A stretch of 64,000 bases of DNA from Paramacrobiotus metropolitanus (lineage: Eukaryota; Tardigrada; Eutardigrada; Parachela; Macrobiotidae), in NCBI RefSeq assembly GCF_019649055.1, contig NW_026570249.1, positions 496,001 through 560,000 on the forward strand, given 5' to 3'. The position numbers were made by a program, and so were the translations under genes. The notes under the pieces are model-generated. The model made no database searches, was not told the origin of the DNA, and was given only the letters and a program-made list of their open reading frames with translations. Shown in pieces: positions 1 through 11,908 of this stretch. Position 1 is the stretch's first letter. Each line of letters starts with the position of its first letter.

Positions 1-2737
1 GAATTAATATGCACCAACGTATTATCAAAAGAACGATAACTGCCATTGACCATGCGTTGGTATAATGCCAATCCATCTTCACAATCTCTCCTTGAACGAA
101 TTGCTTCATCTACAATCTGCATAACCCATCAAATGTCTCAGATTTAAAAGAGCGAAATAGTATTGTAGTATTTTTGTACTTTAACGAAATACAAAGTAGT
201 GCAAAAAATATTAAAAGCTCACATTTACGGTAATTTTTTTCTTGTGCACCTCTGGGCACTGCTAGAACAGCATTTGTCACTTTACCTGAGCAGTGGTTTG
301 GGCATTGAGAAAACAGTTCACAGCGCTGCGCTGATCCTGAAATAGAATTATAGCAAAAGAAAGTGTTTATCACACAGCGGCTTGGAAATGTTTTCCCGAT
401 AACCAAAGTGGATTTGCTGAGATGCAAAACAAATACCAGATTATACTAAAATTGGTAATTAATTAAGAGCAATATATAACAATCACAGAAAACAAAAAAT
501 TGTAAGTGTACATATCAAGATTTGCAGGCAACTAAAAACAGTGTGAGTACCTGTTGATTGTTCAAGTTAGCAGTTATGTTGTACATTTGGCGGGATACGT
601 TTTCAATCTCGGCAAAGAAGCTGTGCGTCTCCGGCGTTGCTCGTAGTCGGCTCAGTGATACGAACAACAGCGACTGGTAAGCCAACCTTGCAGTCTTAAA
701 CATAGCATCTTTGTATTTTTTTACAGTTTTCGTAGTTGACACAACGATACTGTTTACCAAAACAAACATATAGCAAACATATGTAGAAATTACAACCGAT
801 CTACGGGAAAATGAAAACAGATTGTATGTAATATATACAGTAGTGTACCTCGTCGTGAGAATCGTTTCTTTGCCAACCCCATTTTCCTCTGCTAAGCGCA
901 TCATCGGGAAACGGAGCAAAACTGATATACACCTAGATGCAATTTCAAGAGGAAAAAATGTAATTTCAAGTTGTGTCCCTACTCGTTTAACAGCTGCATA
1001 TGCTTGTTCATAGTTCCCAATTGAATAGCAACTGAAAAATGCATGAGTGGAGTTTTAAAATCATGCGATACTTACAAAATTATTATTGATCATACCCAGA
1101 TCCCATGCAGTCAGCTGCAAGAAAACCAATACTTGCACATACAAATCGGCATAATTGTAAGCGAATGTGTTTCCTGAAACTTACTAAGGTAGCACGCACT
1201 TTGTCCATGTGTGCCATGATGACAATTACTGAAAGAATATTTGGAATTTTGAATATACTTTGCATTTACTTCCGCTCATTTAAAGCAGATAAAGGTCACC
1301 CAAATCGTGTACCTCTAAGACGAAAACGTACCTGAACTGTATCCTCTGGCTTTTATCAGCGACTGTACGCGCGAGTCAGGATCGGTGAGATTTACCACAA
1401 GATCAGTCACATGATAACCTGACTCGGCTTTTAAAATATACATTGCCGTCCGAAAATCGGGACATTCTTGGGGAATCCATACGTCGACGGCGGTATTGAT
1501 CTGATCATCCGCATCACACAGCATTGTCACATGAGTCCATTTGTAATATTCCAAAAGTTTTCTGGGAAAAACAAAACTCACGACACAGTACCGAGACAAA
1601 AAACACCACAATCATGGTTAAAAAATCTTTACTTGTAACATATTGCATATTCTTCCGTTAAAGCTGCCGTGAATCGGATCAGGGTCGGATATATGGTTTT
1701 ATCTGACAACGCGCTGCCCATTCCACCGCTGTTATGGATAACTGCTGCATGGATATGTGCTGTTGTGCTTCAAGTTTGGATATAGGTTTACTCACCTGGA
1801 CACCATCAGTGAAGACCACTCTAATAACAAAATATTCATAGATTCTCCAACAATATGTTCGATATCAAATACAGTAGATATACACTATACAGCGCATATT
1901 TTGTGTTGGAAATTTGAAAGTCGTAGACGTAGACGCAGTAATTAGTAGCAACAGGATTACCTCTCGCAAAAGCTGCCTGTTCCTTCACCCCAGCTGTGCA
2001 ACCTATGCATTATATAATATATAGAAACAAATTGTTGTGATTGCAAAAAAATTGCATATTTGGTATACAGTGTTGTATTACGGTACTTTAATTAAGGACA
2101 CACTACAAAACGGCTGTGCAATTGAGGGAGTTCGCAAGTACAGATAATACTCGTACTAGTGTTCTATATTTATTTCGCGAAACCAAAATTACCTTCGCTA
2201 TCTTGAGTGACACAGTTACAAGCGTTAGTTATTAATTAGGCCCTCAACATATAATTTGTAGTACATCTATTTCTAGTAAATTTATTTTGGTTATTGGGTT
2301 TAAAATTAGCATGTACTAAAATACCAACCATAGGTCATCATGAGGAAGCACAAATATTGGTCCTCTTCCGTCTTGCTCATGCCAAAGTATTGCCCTAGAC
2401 GATCCCCGATTTGACTGACAAAATAGTCGCAGTCGCCCGCGTGCTCCAACGGACTCTCAATCGTCATCCGAACGAAATCAATATACGGGTACAATTCAGC
2501 ATTTTTCCTCCAAGCAATATCAAATGCCGGCATCACTACTTGATTCCTCCCCGAAACGGATATCATAACCGCCACTTTGACTTTTTGGGATGAATTTGTA
2601 AAATCACCCAGATGAATTTTACAAATGCTAAACTTTATAAGCGCTGTACAGATCACCCAGAAAACTGTCCAGAGGATACGCACTGATCCACAGGAACGAC
2701 TGCAGACTTGTGTACGCTTAATATGGAGTATCATCAT
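1..2737 (-). CDS. ANF-receptor type ectodomain (natriuretic peptide receptor / receptor guanylate cyclase-like), partial
   Basis: Several minus-strand exons together read as an extracellular ligand-binding (ANF_receptor, periplasmic-binding-like) domain. In gene order, 2737 to about 2330 gives a hydrophobic N-terminus (LWTVFWVICTALIKFSIC) and then KVKVAVMISVSGRNQVV. A piece near 1970-2010 reads AGVKEQAAFAR. About 1633-1740 gives GGMGSALSDKTIYPTLIRF, a family hallmark. 1332-1561 gives KLLEYYKWTHVTMLCDADDQ. Small exons near 1191-1232 and 1078-1116 read VIVIMAHMDKVRATL and LTAWDLGMINNNF. About 551-710 gives LAYQSLLFVSLSRLRATPE, and 1-116 gives IVDEAIRSRRDCEDGLALYQ. Splice consensus supports most junctions. 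The transmembrane and cytoplasmic parts lie beyond the left edge, so guanylate cyclase versus clearance-type receptor cannot be decided. Some small exons and the stretch 117-550 remain unresolved. Confidence 0.75.
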
Positions 2738-3745
2738 TATCCCCTACGTACGTTAGAGTGGTTAACGTGCAACCTCTGTACACGAATTCAATATTCAAAA
2801 TTTTGCAGGCAACATAGTATCATGTATTTTTTAAAAACTTTATATAAGACATACAATAATTACGCTACATTAGGCTAATGGTGGTTACGACACACCAAAG
2901 CAACATACAAATATACTGATTGCGGCCGATTTCATGATGTCGAATCTCCCACCATTTACATACAGCAGGTACGGCAATTCTGGTTTTCAAATGCTTGCTC
3001 GTCACTTTTTATGCTCGTTACGTGCCCACAAGGGCCACCTGGTTCTGAAGTTGGCCTCATAGGTGTCACATAATATGCAGATGGCTGTGATCGCGATCAG
3101 AGAGTTCCCTAGAGTCAGCTAGGATGATTACTTTCATGATTATTTTATTTATATTATTTAGGCAATATCAATACAGTAAAATATGTACATGGATCAATCA
3201 TAAAATATGTTATGAGAAAGATTTAAGGTCGTCGCCGGTTTGTGTATTTTTTAACGTGGGCAATGGTTTTCGCAGGTCAAAGTATAGGGTCAGTATTTGC
3301 CTATTTGCTACCCTCATGTTTTAAAACAATTTCTTAAAGATATGATAACTGCATCGCTTCCATTGTTTTAAATTAATTAAAACTTTAATCATTCAGTTTA
3401 ACAGTTTTAAAATTGCAGATACCGCGGGAAAAAGATTAGAAGTGTTATTTGCAATATGACCGGCAAATGAATATACGGTTATTACTATTACTCGTGTCTG
3501 TATGTCAATATGTACTGATTGTTATAGCCACGAGAGTCGATTTTTATACGGCTCGTGAATGTCTGCTGAACGGAAGATGTTTTATACTTCTTCTGCCAAC
3601 CGTCGGAATGTTTTATTTCATGTTTAGGAAATAAATACAACTGTAAGCTGCACGCAGTGCAAAAGGCAATCACAGTATAAAATATGGAATAATCCAGCAA
3701 TAAATTACGGTATCGAGTATAACCGTAGTCAATAGCCATTGCTTT
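2738..3745. other. intergenic, no gene recognised
   Basis: AT-rich sequence between two minus-strand genes. It holds only short frames without family resemblance, signal peptide or splice support. It should include the promoter and 5' UTR of the receptor gene and the 3' end region of the secreted protein gene, but no clear core promoter was identified. Confidence 0.5.
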
Positions 3746-4432
3746 TTAAAAAAATCTACCACCATTTGAGTTAGAGTTCGACATAGCCGCATTCCATGCA
3801 TTCGAATTCGGCCCAAACGCACCAGCACTACCATACCCCGCTCCCGTCGCACCAAATGGATTGCTGCTGGTGAGGGCGTTATTTCTTGTATAAGCACTAC
3901 CGAAATCGGTGTTAGCACCGCCCAGTGAATTAGCACCGGCTCCAGATTGGCCGAAACCACTGAACCCATTAAAGCCATTACCATTGAAACCATTACTGAA
4001 ACCATTATAGTTGCCGAAGTAACTTGGAGCATAGCGCTTCCTGCGGAAGAATCCTCCGGATTGGAATCCGTTACTTGTCTGAAAGCTTTGTCCACGAGAG
4101 CGCCCGGAACTGGTCTGACCGCCAGCCTGGGCGGCACCGCTAGCCATCGGGCCCAGACCGAAAGCGGTGTTGGCGCTTAATCCGCTCGACCGTGTAAATC
4201 CATCGCCGGCAAAATGGTCAGCCGTATTAATGCTGTTTGCTCCGCCCTCGAAGGCGGACGCCTGTCCGGCTCCCGCTGCATTTCCCCCGGCATTGTTAAA
4301 ACTGTTATCAAACTGTTGGAAATTGGTGTTCTGAAATCCGCTGCTTCCAAATCCTGATGGCCCAAAACCGCCAAAGCCTGCGTCAGCCCAGCCTACTGCG
4401 GCGAGCAATAATAAAAGTGCTCTGGAAATCAT
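3746..4432 (-). CDS. secreted Gly/Phe/Asn/Ser-rich protein (228 aa)
   Basis: A single uninterrupted frame of 228 codons starts at the ATG ending at 4432. Residues 1-18 (MISRALLLLLAAVGWADA) are a clear signal peptide. The rest is low complexity: an N-terminal GFGGFGPSGFGSSGF stretch, Asn/Ala/Gly-rich segments, and a second aromatic block (residues about 140-165) of NGF/GFN repeats such as NGFSNGFNGNGFNGFSGFG. A basic RRKR site near residue 130 could be a furin-type processing site separating two halves. No cysteines are seen, so disulfide folding is unlikely. Composition resembles structural, cuticular or silk-like matrix proteins, but I do not recognise a family and assign no function. A TATA-like sequence lies about 150 bp upstream. 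GC content is well above the flanks, supporting coding. Confidence 0.8.
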   Translation of the reverse strand: MISRALLLLLAAVGWADAGFGGFGPSGFGSSGFQNTNFQQFDNSFNNAGGNAAGAGQASAFEGGANSINTADHFAGDGFTRSSGLSANTAFGLGPMASGAAQAGGQTSSGRSRGQSFQTSNGFQSGGFFRRKRYAPSYFGNYNGFSNGFNGNGFNGFSGFGQSGAGANSLGGANTDFGSAYTRNNALTSSNPFGATGAGYGSAGAFGPNSNAWNAAMSNSNSNGGRFF

Positions 4433-4580
4433 GCTGGCAAAGTAAAGGTCAAGGAATAAAAAAACTGATCGTATAAAATACTTAACCGTCGTGTAAAGAT
4501 TATATGCAGTTATGCTAATGTCGGATGCTTTTGCACTGAATGCGAACTGACTGACTTAAGCTCCAATGTAAAAGCTTTGC

Positions 4581-4590
4581 TTTATATATA
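4581..4590 (-). promoter_or_regulatory. TATA box for the 3746-4432 gene
   Basis: The minus strand reads TATATATAAAG about 150 bp upstream of the start codon at 4432. A start site about 30 bp downstream would leave a 5' leader of roughly 120 bases. This is inferred from sequence alone. Confidence 0.45.
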
Positions 4591-5008
4591 TTCGCTGATA
4601 GCTCATGCGCATATTAAACATGAGTTTTTTCGGAATGCAATGCTTCGGGTTATCAGTGTGCTGAACTAATGACACAGACCGGTTTTTTCTTGTAAATCGT
4701 TAAGCAGCGTAGTGGCTCGCCGGAAGTCCGCTCGGTACTGCTATTACTCTGTCTGTTTCTTCCGCTAATAAAACTTCGGCTTTGTGCATGTACTCTGTAC
4801 TGCAATAATTAACCGCCTTTGTTCGCAGAATTTTGCCACAATGACACAGCTTTCAATGGATAGGAGCGTTTCCCCGGGATGAGTAAAGAAACCTGGTAAT
4901 ATTCTAAAGATCGCCGACTTACTGCAGTACGTGTGCCAATGCAAAACGTCTAATTGATTTTTATTGATTTCACAAAAAGCGGTAAGATCGCTGTTTCAAA
5001 ACAATAAA
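4591..5008. other. intergenic, nothing recognised
   Basis: Between the promoter of the secreted protein gene and a retroelement relic. No frame, RNA gene or repeat stands out. Confidence 0.4.
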
Positions 5009-5330
5009 TCAAATAAAAAATAATTCGTTTAATGCTGCCGCTCCCTCCATTGTCCCGAGCACGGAAGCAGCGTTGCCTCGCTGAATTTCCAGCGACAGTC
5101 GCTGACGGAGGTACTCATGGGAGCGCGGCTCACCCGTATGCTGTTGAAGTCGCTTGCCAATTTCTTTCACTGAACGGCTAGCTGACTTTCTCCATGGTCC
5201 AAGAGTTTCAAAAGCCAGCGGTGCGAAGATGTATCTGCCCTGTAGGTACAAGTACAATCCCGCTTTTCTATCCTACGCCTGTGCGGCGGCGGATCCCGCA
5301 GTGACTGATGTGGCCGCAGGGACTTATTTA
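5009..5330 (-). pseudogene. C-terminal relic of a retroelement-associated domain (same family as 39831-40480)
   Basis: The minus strand reads YIFAPLAFETLGPWRKSASR, then IGKRLQQHTGEPRSHEYLRQ and RLSLEIQRGNAASVLGT. This is the characteristic tail of a domain found at the C-terminus of reverse-transcriptase-related proteins in many invertebrate genomes. Upstream, the same frame continues through ATSVTAGSAAAQA to a stop (TAG where family members usually have a charged residue), then DRKAGLYLYL. The piece is truncated at its N-terminus and carries that internal stop, so it is a dead fragment. The family name is from memory; a profile search should confirm it. Its GC content is higher than the surroundings, as expected for a recent transposon fragment. 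Confidence 0.65.
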
Positions 5331-7010
5331 CTTTTAAGGTCATATGGGTGATTCAACGATAATGGTATACTTGAAGTAATGTTATGTACTTCAGGTTTTA
5401 TAAATTTTTGTCGCAATTGAAATGACGTAAAAAGCTGATATGCGTTTACTCTGGTGTCATCATCTTTCAGAATACCAGTTTTTTTTTATTATTTTAGTCT
5501 GCTTTAACGTGGCTATCCAAGCTGAGTTTTTTGTGCTGGATGACACAAAATGCGTAATCACCGTAGTTTTTTTCGTCTTTGCTAACGGCAAGGTGTCCAC
5601 ATTATGCACATCATACTGGCGTAATTGCCTTAACGCTGGCGCATTTCTAGCTGATGGATTTTTTTGGCGCGACTAGGGAACCGGATGTTTAATGTTTAAT
5701 TTGTTCATGTTATGCCGCTTGCAAAGTTGGTTCTAACTTCTAACCATTTAAATCAAATACAAAATGAATATGAAAAACTGACTGATGAGATTTTTTACGT
5801 ACGTTTTTCTCTACTGTTACGCTAGGATCAAACACATGCTGATAAGCAGCCGCATAGTACACGGCAATAGAGAACCCAGTAGCTGATATCGTCCGCAAGA
5901 GTATTGTTGAGCTTCATCAAATGTTTTAAGTGGTTGCCATTGATTAATGCAGTTGCGTTATTGCAATTTATTCTGTAATATTATTTCCAGTTTTTTGTTC
6001 TTTGATTTTACACGTGAGCGACCTTTTGATGGTTGTTCGTGATAATGTTTTGGTTATCCCAGATCTTATATATGTGCTTGTGCCTCATTACGTATCTGAA
6101 CAGTTACAGATAGTTTAGAATAGGAACATGTCTTTATTACTGAGATCTACGGAATACGGATAACAGCACGATTTTTAGTGATCTCCAATAGTGAAAGCTT
6201 CTGCTGTTAGTACTGTGTAGGTATCATACACAGCTTAATATTAAGCAGTGTATTAACATTGTACTTCAAACGAAACTTTTAATATGGACCGGAAATACAT
6301 TTTAAGGGCAGTGTACGTATGCGGCGTTACTGCAGTTTAGATGTTTTTGTTAACTAAATCACTTACGCACACAGTTAAAAATTCTGATTTTTTGCAGTAC
6401 GTGCGAAGACCCTCGAAACCGAGATAATTGTTTTTATTTTTCCTTCAGAGTCGCTCAAAATCCAAATTATCGAACGCGCATTTTATCGCTCCATTTTGTT
6501 AGCTTTTTTTCTATTAGGTGATCCAGCTGCTCAAAAAATCAGTTTCAGTTCACATTTTAGTTCATAATGTAATCATTTTGCACTTTATATTAGCCAAATG
6601 ACTAATGGTCAACGGGTAAGGAAACAGAAAAAACACTCACCATCCGTTTGAGCAGAACACACAGATTAATACGTACAGGGAACTGTCATGTATTCTCCAG
6701 TTTAGTGCCATATACTGAACAACCACCGAAAATAATAATTCTATGGTCAAGAACTTGAATGCATGTTCTGCATGACGGTAATAGTGACATAAAAAACAGC
6801 ACGCTACACAGCGAAAGCACGTGGAAAACCTGCAGGAAATACTTTCAAAGTAGGAATTAGGATATGTGATGTAAAAGCTACTGCGCATGTATGGAAAACA
6901 GAAATGCACGTAACCCAGCTTTCAACATCTCATGACATATCACATACAATCAAGTACGAGTGCCGAATCAAACTCTGATTCAATCGGACTTGAATGTGTC
7001 GGTATTAGAT
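5331..7010. other. intergenic, no gene recognised
   Basis: About 1.7 kb of AT-rich sequence. Open frames at 5440-5676 (+) and 6637-6909 (-) have no recognisable motif, no coding-like composition and no credible splice context. It should contain the 3' region of the gene ending at 7011. Confidence 0.5.
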
Positions 7011-7301
7011 TCAAAAGGTTAGCGGCTGCATTTTCTGCACACTGCCGGAGCTGCTCTGTTCCTGGCTGGAGGAAAGGTCATCCATATTTGATGACTGCAT
7101 CATGGGAGAAAAAGATGCAAAGCTGGACCTCATCCGACTCATTCCACTGCTCTGTGACATTTGCATCATAGGTGCGGAGAACATCTGACCGAAGCCGAAG
7201 CCCTGTAGTTGGCGTGATTCACGGGTCAGCTGATCGGTTCCGCTGGAATCCACATCCGAATTTGAACCGGATACCGGTACCGTAGCATCTCCTTTTGAAC
7301 C
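7011..7301 (-). CDS. terminal exon of an unrecognised Ser/Met/Gln-rich protein, 5' end not found
   Basis: Minus-strand exon with a good acceptor (CTTTTCAG before GTTCAAAAGG, at about 7302) and a stop at 7011. It reads (G)SKGDATVPVSGSNSDVDSSG, then QLQGFGFGQMFSAPMMQMSQ, SFASFSPMMQSSN and a Ser/Gln-rich tail ending QPLTF. The first codon is completed by one base from an upstream exon that I could not identify with confidence in 7.3-10.3 kb. Composition is similar in spirit to the Gly/Phe/Asn-rich secreted protein at 3746-4432, but homology is not shown. Local GC content is higher than the flanks, supporting coding. No function is assigned. Confidence 0.5.
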   Translation of the reverse strand, partial: GSKGDATVPVSGSNSDVDSSGTDQLTRESRQLQGFGFGQMFSAPMMQMSQSSGMSRMRSSFASFSPMMQSSNMDDLSSSQEQSSSGSVQKMQPLTF

Positions 7302-10300
7302 TGAAAAGCGTCACTGATTAGGGATGACGTTAGTAGTAAGTGAATTACTACTGACGTTTTTACTGGACAAAGCAAACTATATTGTCTGCACTATATATAG
7401 TTCCGAGACGAATAATAATGTGTTACGTGATAGGTGTGGAGACTTTCACCTTTTTAGTTCTTATGCGGCAAATAAAGTTATGCTCTCAGCTAGATGATTA
7501 TTCTCTTTACCTCTTCAAAGTAAATCGCACAAATACGCGTACCATTACAAGCAATAATTTCTATGTGTTGTCGCATACAGATATAAAATGTGTAGCGCAC
7601 TTTTCAATTCACAAATCACTGTTTATAATAAAAATTAAGTAAAATTGCAATAAATTCATATGCTCCTGACCAGAACCCCGACTGCACAACTGGTGAAATA
7701 CCGGGCCTTGCACAGTAAAAAGCTGATATCTCCAGTTAATACAAGTCAGCTGTATACACTGGTGACACATCTACGTAATATTATAAGAGTATACTTTACA
7801 CATGTTCATAAAAAGTTACTGCAGCACGCAGCTTCGTAACTGTAGTAAATTTGCTGCGGACTTAATTTAGAATTGCTTGTCTGAATTTTTAGTTTAGATA
7901 CTACCTAAATTATCAACATCCAAAATGTAATAAAACTGCATACACCTTGAATGAAGTCCATAGCTGTCAACACATACAATACTAATTTAAAACGATTTTT
8001 ATTTCGCTGGCAATCGCCGCTTACTTGTAAAACGCACGCACAATTTTACCAATGCGTTTACGTTCCAAAGTAGTCGTAAGTAGCAAGTTTAAAATCATAC
8101 AGTGTACTCTGACATTCGAGTTATTAACCAAATTAATCCCATACCCGGCTAATTTACCTCGAGGCCTCGTGAACGTTTTCTTTAAGGAAAAAGCCTTACA
8201 TGTCATTTCCTGAATGCAAGTTTAAGGTAAACATGTGCAAATGCTTTTCGCATAAACGCTTACAAGATTGTGAAATGAATATATAGCGCGTGACGAGTTC
8301 GTAAGTCGACGTTACATAAACACTTGCACAAGGATTCGTAGATCTTCGCATAAATTATTGCCAAAGCGAACATGAAAGTAAGATCTACAGTTATCAGACG
8401 CTAATTAGTGCATAAAAATATGACGCCGGCAAACGATTAACCGTTAACTTTCACTGTTTTAAACAAACAATGTGCGTATGAAACATGGTTTTTATTAAGA
8501 TTAATGTCAAATGCTTGTGCGAGGAATGAAATTAAAACCAGAACGGTCCAAGGAAATATATTAACGAATAAATTCTGGTATAAAGGTTGATGCGGAAATC
8601 ATATTGCAATAGCTTTTGCTATTAAATTTAATGAAGAAGTAGAGCAGGGCGCCTGCCGTAGATCTATTGGCTAAAGACTGTTAAAATCAAAAGCAAGCTT
8701 AAATTAACCGATTTGTAGCAAGTGACGCAAAGTTTAACGTAAGAGTCGCGAGATAACTGGAAAAAATTATAAAACTGTAAATGAACTACTTTCGCAATTT
8801 ATTACAATTATAACCTAAGTACAAAGACTTTATAGATTAATTGCATTGAATTTTAAATTAAGAAAACACTATGCCGATCCACGTACCCTAGGTACAGCAG
8901 AACTGTTTGTAAGCATTTTAGCAGTTAGAAAAAAATGCACGTTTAACGATGCGCAATAAAATTTCAAAGAATAGTCACTTACTGTTTACAGGCGCAGAAT
9001 GTACAGAGTTTTGCAAACATAATAATCCGAATGCCACAAAAGTCAATAAAGAATATGTAAGATTTATGTGATACATGTTGCAAATCGATAAAACTATACA
9101 CGACATCAAAACAAATTCCTCGTGTAACAATTTTAATTTGAATCAGGAAGTAGAGCAGAAATTAATAAACCGTTAATCAGAGCTGGGCACAATATCGTCG
9201 ACAATGTTACGCGAACAAGTTTGACACTATTTTGTTTATCAATGGGTCGCCACACCACAGGCTCGAGGTTTTTTATGAGGTTTAGTGGGTAGGCGAAAAA
9301 CTTGATTGCCGCAGGCCGCCTGATGTGTCAAATTCGGTGCGCGAAAAGATACTGCACGTTTTAGCGGAAACAAAGAATTCCAACCGGAAACGTGTATGCG
9401 GTATATTTCATACTCAGCAGTATAAGAATGCCGCGGTACACACGTATCGCCGTGTATTCCTCGTATTCAGGTAAAAAGTGCAAATCATGCTGGAGAGCGT
9501 TATACAATAAACAGCATTGTAGCGTGTTCATTTGCATTTACCGTCCTTCCACGTACCGTCTTACACACGTATTTCTTCCGCTAGTTTTTGTTGACTGCTC
9601 TACTACCGGCAACCATACACAAATGCCGCAAAGACTAAGAAAATAATAGACAGCAAAACAAACAAAGGAAACCTCTGAAGTACAGCTTACAAATAAAGGT
9701 CAAAGTATAACAATATTACGAAACCCTTGTGAGCTTATAAAGCCGGTATGATATTATATATTTGTACTGCTAAACTTACCGGAAACGCATTTATATTTGC
9801 AAAACCGAAAAAAATTGCACATGTTTAGAATACAAACAATACTAAAATGCTTATTTTACAAAATAATTGTGGATAGATCTACTTTATACTGCAGGTAGTA
9901 CCTTTACCGGCGTATATCAAATGCATTTCTTGAAAACGAACAGCAAATTTGTCCCAAATAAAGGACAGCTAATTGTGCGAATTAGTACACTACCTAATAC
10001 CAACGCATCTGCTCTTTCACATGCCACAGCAAAACATTTACATACAAAACACCATCCAGAGATTTGCATACAATACCAGCGCGGATTTACATAGATACGG
10101 CGGTAAAATCCCAGATACCAGTTTGCACTTTGCAGTCAGCTTAGCCATGAGCTATAAATCAAGCAAATAGACTTAACCAATTCTCTCAACAGCTGTTCAG
10201 CGAAAAGCCCCGGCTTAACAATCTGTTTGTCACACATTCGGTATTGTTTTTACAGCGTAAACACATTACGAGCAATTTGGATGGTCAACCTCCAAACGCG

Positions 10301-10487
10301 GAGTCAACCGGCGCGCTAAAACTGCTCTCCAAAATGTGCTACGATATACTTCCGGCTGGCAGCACATGCCAAGCATTACTTCTATTTGTACAAGCACTTC
10401 ACACCTTCTACCGTGTGCCATTTGTACGAATCCCCCCGTAATTGTGAATACCGGCATATAACACGTTAGCTTATCACCCTCCACCTG
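7302..10487. other. long intergenic or intronic stretch, no gene recognised
   Basis: About 3.2 kb of AT-rich DNA between the orphan exon at 7011-7301 and the serpin promoter. It may contain the upstream exon(s) of the former; one weak candidate frame lies at 8021-8206 (-). Nothing else stands out. Confidence 0.45.
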
Positions 10488-10495
10488 TATATATA
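10488..10495 (+). promoter_or_regulatory. TATA box for the serpin gene
   Basis: TATATATA followed by GATTG lies 111 bases upstream of the serpin ATG. A start site about 30 bp downstream would leave an 80-base leader. Inference from sequence. Confidence 0.5.
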
Positions 10496-10605
10496 GATTG
10501 GCATACATCCGATAAGCGTCATCTATCGTTAAAAGTTTATTTGTGCTTTATTACCCCGTTAAATGTGACTAACTAAACTACTAGGTAGCATATTCAGTTG
10601 ACAAC

Positions 10606-11908
10606 ATGATCAGTAGCATTGGAATAATTTCTTTCATACTATGTTTAACGCTGGCCATGTTCAACGCCCAGATGGACGATCTCAGCCGGCCGGAGAATGT
10701 CGGGGCTTTTCCCGTGGCCTTTTTTAAAAATGTAGCCAATACCACCAATTTCGATCAGAATATTGCACTGTCCCCGTTTTCCGCGGATGCGGCGCTTTCC
10801 ATGACGTATGTGGGTGCGCGGGAGGGAACGCGTTCCGAGATCGGGCAAGTCTTGGGAATCGCCACCGATGCCGGCACGGCCACGCAGGATTTCGCCAAAA
10901 AATTCCGCTCCATCAATACGGCTTCGGAGAATTATGTTCTGAACTCCGCCAACGGAATGTTCGTGGAGAAATCGTATGACATCTTAGCGGACTTCGTCAG
11001 CGCTATCCAGATGAACTTTGCCGCCGATGTCCAGCCGGTCAGTTTTCAGACCGAACCGGAAACGGCCCGCCAACAAGTCAACACCTTCGCCAGCAGCAAA
11101 ACCAACAACAAAATCACCGAACTCTTCCCCGCGGGGAGTGTCGGGCCCGACACCAAATTAGTCCTCGTCAACGCCGTGTATTTCAAAGCCGATTGGGAGA
11201 AGCCCTTCGACGCCACGAAGACCTCCCGGCAGCCCTTTTTCACGCCAACCAATCAGCAACCGGAAGTGGATCTCATGCACACCGAGGGAGAATTCTTCTA
11301 CACCGACAGCGAAGAACTCAACGCCCAAATGATCGAGATCCCGTATAAGAAGGGCGAAATGACCATGGTTGTTATACTACCGCGTGCAGGATCTACTATA
11401 ACCAATCTCGAAGGCGCACTGAATCCGACGTCACTGAGCGGCGGTCTGCGCCAGCTCTTCCGTCAAAAGGTCAATCTGTTCCTGCCCAAGTTCCGCTTGG
11501 AGCGCAACTATGATCTCACCTTTAACCTTATGTCGATGGGCATCCGGGCGGCGTTGGGTGATAATGCTGATCTGAGCGGAATCAGTAGCCGGCGCGATCT
11601 ACGCGTGTCGCGTGTGGTACAGAAAGTATTTGTCGGTAAGCGCATTCTTCTGGGCAATACTGCCGATTATGCGGCAATTTTTATGCATATAATTATGTGG
11701 TGTTTTTCGGTTTATTGCAGAGGTGGACGAGAAAGGCACCGAAGCGGCTGCCGCTACCGGTGTCCAGATTATGCTGCTCAGTGCGCCCATTAAACCGGAT
11801 GTACCGCCGGTATTCCGAGCCGATCGGCCGTTCCTGTTCCTTATAAGGCACACGCCCACCGACAGTATTATGTTTATGGGGAAGGTGGTGAATCCCACGT
11901 TCAACTGA
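10606..11908 (+). CDS. secreted serpin (serine protease inhibitor), two exons
   Basis: Exon 1 is 10606-11635, a GT-AG intron occupies 11636-11720, and exon 2 is 11721-11908, giving 405 residues, typical for a serpin. Residues 1-21 form a signal peptide (MISSIGIISFILCLTLAMFNA). Core motifs seen in order include NIALSPFSADAALSMTYVGA, LVLVNAVYFKADWEKPF, EIPYKKGEMTMVVILPR and the C-terminal DRPFLFLIRHTPTDSIMFMG. The reactive-loop hinge GTEAAAATG has the small residues expected of an inhibitory serpin. Counting 15 residues from the hinge glycine puts P1-P1' at Leu-Ser (QIMLLSAP), which predicts chymotrypsin- or elastase-like targets. Exon 2 carries hinge, loop and C-terminus. It probably acts outside the cell. 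Confidence 0.93.

Noticed and set aside
3947-4180. Plus-strand frame and other minus-frame readings within 3670-4374
   Set aside because: Shadows of the signal-peptide-bearing protein at 3746-4432.
5440-5676. Hydrophobic 78-codon frame
   Set aside because: Phe/Val-rich only because of T-rich sequence; no homology or splice support.
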